Assembly (NCBI GenBank): GCA_012032065.1
Contig: JAAURV010000094.1
Span: forward strand, 1-9,839
Source of the DNA: Hyphomicrobiales bacterium
GTDB taxonomy: Bacteria > Pseudomonadota > Alphaproteobacteria > Rhizobiales > Aestuariivirgaceae
Reading direction: 5' to 3'
DNA: 9,839 nt
The position numbers and the translations under genes were made by a program. The notes beneath the pieces are model-generated. The model worked only from the letters and a program-made list of their open reading frames with translations, was not told the DNA's origin and searched no databases. Of the stretch, positions 8,088-9,839 are shown piece after piece (positions within the stretch are counted from its first letter, which is position 1; each line of letters starts with the position of its first letter).

Positions 8088-8105
8088 GAATTTTTCGCAT
8101 CGCGC
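8088..8105 (+). repeat. Direct repeat copy 2 (GAATTT-N4-CATCGCGC)
   Basis: This segment matches 7462-7479 at 15 of 18 bases. Both copies lie next to palindromic repeats and are followed by GCGC-rich sequence, suggesting fragments of one repeat family on each side of the first DUF1801 gene. Confidence 0.4.
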
Positions 8106-8171
8106 GAGCGTTAAGCCCCTCATCGGCGCGCGCTTGCCGCACTTCGAAGCGGACTCTCAAAGAAGCCGAGA

Positions 8172-8200
8172 TTTTCAGGATCAAGGCTACAAAGTAGAAT
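8172..8200 (+). promoter_or_regulatory. Possible promoter of the second DUF1801 gene, near-leaderless
   Basis: TTTTCA (8172-8177) and TAGAAT (8195-8200) are 17 bases apart. The start codon at 8209 follows the -10 by only 8 bases, so transcription from it would begin at or just before the ATG. The -35 is poor, so this is tentative. Confidence 0.3.
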
Positions 8201-8208
8201 GTAGTGGC

Positions 8209-8634
8209 ATGAAATCAAAACCACCAGTCGGCACCTCCCCCGCCGCTCTCATCTCCGCCCGCATCAAGGAACTCGGCGATTGGCGCGGAGAAACCCTTGC
8301 CCACGTGCGCAAGCTCATCAAGCAGGCCTGCCCCGATGTTGTCGAGGAATGGAAATGGCGCGGGGTTCCGGTTTGGGAGTTTGATGGCATCATCTGCACT
8401 GGCGAGACCTACAGAGAGATGGTGAAGCTCACCTTTGCCAGGGGTGCGGCGCTGCTGGATCCGTCGCGGCTTTTTAACTCCAGTCTCGACGGCAATGTGC
8501 GCCGCGCCATCGATATCCGCGAGGGCGGCAAGATCGACGAAACAGCGTTCAAGGCGCTGATCCGCGCGGCTGCGACACTCAATACCGAGATCAAGGAAAC
8601 GGCGCTGGCGCGGAAGAAGCGCAAGGGCTCTTGA
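8209..8634 (+). CDS. DUF1801 domain protein (second copy)
   Basis: A 141-residue soluble protein of the DUF1801 (YdhG-like) superfamily, of a different subfamily from the preceding gene; function not assigned. Recognisable stretches are ALISARIKELGDWRGETLAH (13-32), VRKLIKQACPDVVEEWKW (33-50), RGVPVWEFDGIICTGETY (51-68), VKLTFARGAALLDPSRLFNS (72-91), NVRRAIDIREGGKIDE (96-111) and a basic tail ending KKRKGS. I chose the ATG at 8209 because homologues start just before ALI-ARI; an in-frame ATG at 8074 would add 45 residues of unconserved sequence that includes repeat DNA. No ribosome site precedes 8209, and the possible promoter is so close that a leaderless mRNA is conceivable. Confidence 0.87.
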   Translation: MKSKPPVGTSPAALISARIKELGDWRGETLAHVRKLIKQACPDVVEEWKWRGVPVWEFDGIICTGETYREMVKLTFARGAALLDPSRLFNSSLDGNVRRAIDIREGGKIDETAFKALIRAAATLNTEIKETALARKKRKGS

Positions 8635-8652
8635 GATGCGCGCTGCTTTCTC

Positions 8653-8689
8653 CGCAATTCCGTCACTTTGGGGGAAGTGACGGATTGCG
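8653..8689. repeat. 15-bp-stem hairpin between the second DUF1801 gene and mcl
   Basis: CGCAAT (8653-8658), one bulged T, and CCGTCACTT (8660-8668) pair with AAGTGACGG (8675-8683) and ATTGCG (8684-8689) across a TGGGGG loop. It starts 18 bases after the stop codon and ends 58 bases before the malyl-CoA lyase ATG. No T run follows. It could be a 3' end structure of the upstream gene, a regulator dyad, or a repeat copy. Confidence 0.6.
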
Positions 8690-8747
8690 TATCTCCTGCG
8701 ACCATGTGCCAATATGGCCGCCCGAAGCGCACAAGTAGAAAGAACCC

Positions 8748-9725
8748 ATGTCATTCAAAACCATAACTCTTGCCCCCGATCGCCTGAACCGCAGCGAGCT
8801 TGCGGTTCCCGGATCGCAAGCCAAACTCTTCGAAAAGGCTGCGAAGTCCGCGGCGGACGTGATCTTTCTCGATCTCGAGGATGCGGTTGCGCCAGACGAT
8901 AAGCCGCAAGCGCGGAAAAACGTGATCCAGGCCATCGGCGATATCGACTGGGGCCGCAAGGTTCTGAGCGTGCGCATCAATGGACTCGATACCCATTTCA
9001 TGTATCGCGATGTGGTCGATGTGCTGGAGAACGCGAGCGACCGCCTCGATCTCATCATGATCCCGAAAGTGGGCGCCGCCGCCGATGTCTACGCACTCGA
9101 CATGCTGTGCACCCAGATCGAAACCGCCAAGGGCCGCAAGAAGAAGGTGGGTTTCGAAATCATCATCGAAACGGCGCTCGGCATGCAGAACGTGAGCGAG
9201 ATCGCCGCCGCATCGCCGCGCAATGAATCGCTGCATTTCGGCGTCGCCGACTATGCCGCCTCCACCCGCGCCCGCACCACGTCCATCGGCGGCGCAAACC
9301 CGAACTACGCCGTGCTCACCGATTCCAATGACCAGGGGAGCCGCGACACCCATTGGGGCGACATGTGGCACTATGCGACGTCGCGCCTCGTCGTCGCCTC
9401 GCGCGCCAATGGGCTTCGCGCCGTCGATGGGCCGTTCGGAAACTTCTCGGATGCGGATGGTTACATCTCTGCCGCTCGCCGCGCGGCTGTGCTCGGCTGC
9501 GAAGGCAAATGGGCGATCCACCCTTCCCAGATTGCACTCGCCAACGATGTCTTCAGCCCATCCGAAAAAGACGTGACCCAGGCCAGACGCATCGTTGAGG
9601 CGATGAAGCAGGCGGCGAGCGAGGGCAAAGGTGCTGTCTCCCTCGATGGCCGTCTGATCGACTACGCCTCGATCCGGCAGGCCGAAGCGATGCTCGAAAA
9701 AGCCCGCCTCATCGCCGCGCTTTAA
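8748..9725 (+). CDS. mcl: Malyl-CoA lyase (L-malyl-CoA / beta-methylmalyl-CoA lyase)
   Basis: A CitE-like TIM-barrel lyase that reversibly splits (S)-malyl-CoA to glyoxylate and acetyl-CoA. In known alphaproteobacteria it serves the serine cycle (MclA) or the ethylmalonyl-CoA pathway (Mcl1, also acting on beta-methylmalyl-CoA). The 325-residue length fits both. SVRINGLDTHF (74-84) carries R76, FEIIIETALGM (136-146) carries E141, and FGVADYAASTRART (164-177) carries D168; these match the substrate and magnesium ligands R76, E141 and D168 known from Rhodobacter Mcl1. DLEDAVAPDDK (42-52) and DGPFGNFSDADGY (227-239) are typical, and the region from about 250 on forms the C-terminal lid (GKWAIHPSQIALANDVF, 253-269). 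The wording STRART and LTDSNDQG resembles Methylobacterium MclA more than Rhodobacter Mcl1. The ATG follows a modest AGAAAG site. Which pathway uses it cannot be told from this window. Confidence 0.94.
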   Translation: MSFKTITLAPDRLNRSELAVPGSQAKLFEKAAKSAADVIFLDLEDAVAPDDKPQARKNVIQAIGDIDWGRKVLSVRINGLDTHFMYRDVVDVLENASDRLDLIMIPKVGAAADVYALDMLCTQIETAKGRKKKVGFEIIIETALGMQNVSEIAAASPRNESLHFGVADYAASTRARTTSIGGANPNYAVLTDSNDQGSRDTHWGDMWHYATSRLVVASRANGLRAVDGPFGNFSDADGYISAARRAAVLGCEGKWAIHPSQIALANDVFSPSEKDVTQARRIVEAMKQAASEGKGAVSLDGRLIDYASIRQAEAMLEKARLIAAL

Positions 9726-9747
9726 GTAAAGCAGCGTGAACTATGAT

Positions 9748-9775
9748 GGCCCGCATGTCTCCCATGAGTGCGGCC
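9748..9775 (+). terminator. Weak hairpin after mcl
   Basis: CCGCA (9751-9755) pairs with TGCGG (9769-9773), and GG/CC extends the stem past a bulged C, with a 13-base loop. CTTCTTGT follows. It is the only terminator-like structure seen after the mcl stop; the rest of 9726-9839 holds no gene I can support. Confidence 0.3.
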
Positions 9776-9839
9776 CTTCTTGTCCAAGTGTAAGCTTCGC
9801 TGCATTCTGAAATGGCTCGAGTGCGAGCAGTGTTTGCAG

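Noticed and set aside
9726..9839. Small open frame MMARMSPMSAALLVQV after mcl
   Set aside because: It has only 16 codons, no ribosome site and an overlap with a hairpin; there is no evidence of coding.

Overview
This window reads as chromosomal DNA of an alphaproteobacterium, probably from the Hyphomicrobiales (Rhizobiales). The basis is the GC-rich coding style, the gene set carB, greA, Lrp-type regulator, trxB, LysR regulator (an order I recall from this group), and a C-terminal malyl-CoA lyase gene of the Methylobacterium/Rhodobacter type. Most of it is core housekeeping DNA with accessory insertions. I see no phage, IS, CRISPR, tRNA or rRNA.

Layout. (1) 1-2223: the 3' two thirds of carB, with the gene start outside the window. 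Its reading frame is broken by single-base slips: a cluster in the first 100 bases and one near 1852. The protein is otherwise well conserved, so sequencing error is likelier than a dead gene. (2) 2245-2917: a compact type II toxin-antitoxin module (StbD-like antitoxin, RelE-like toxin). It has a promoter-like element in front, two hairpins behind, and sits between carB and greA. (3) 3004-3477: greA. (4) 3568-5219, minus strand: an Lrp/AsnC regulator and a BenE-family benzoate transporter, translationally coupled by an ATGA overlap. greA and benE converge on a 15-bp-stem hairpin. (5) 5327-7181, plus strand: trxB and a LysR regulator overlapping by 14 bases, with a dyad containing a T-N11-A match just upstream of trxB. 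(6) 7182-8690: an accessory zone rich in palindromic repeats, carrying two small DUF1801 genes of different subfamilies. (7) 8748-9725: malyl-CoA lyase with all three expected active-site residues, then about 110 bases with no convincing gene.

How the genes relate. carB supplies carbamoyl phosphate for pyrimidine and arginine synthesis. GreA rescues stalled RNA polymerase. TrxB feeds the thioredoxin system, and the adjacent LysR gene is a plausible regulator of it. The Lrp-type regulator is a plausible local regulator of the BenE transporter. The malyl-CoA lyase points to C1 (serine cycle) or acetyl-CoA (ethylmalonyl-CoA pathway) assimilation elsewhere in the genome.

I found no clear undescribed multi-gene system. 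The best leads are the carB frame slips, the toxin-antitoxin module between two core genes, the coupled lrp-benE pair, the trxB upstream dyad, and the set of unexplained palindromes at 7.2-8.7 kb.
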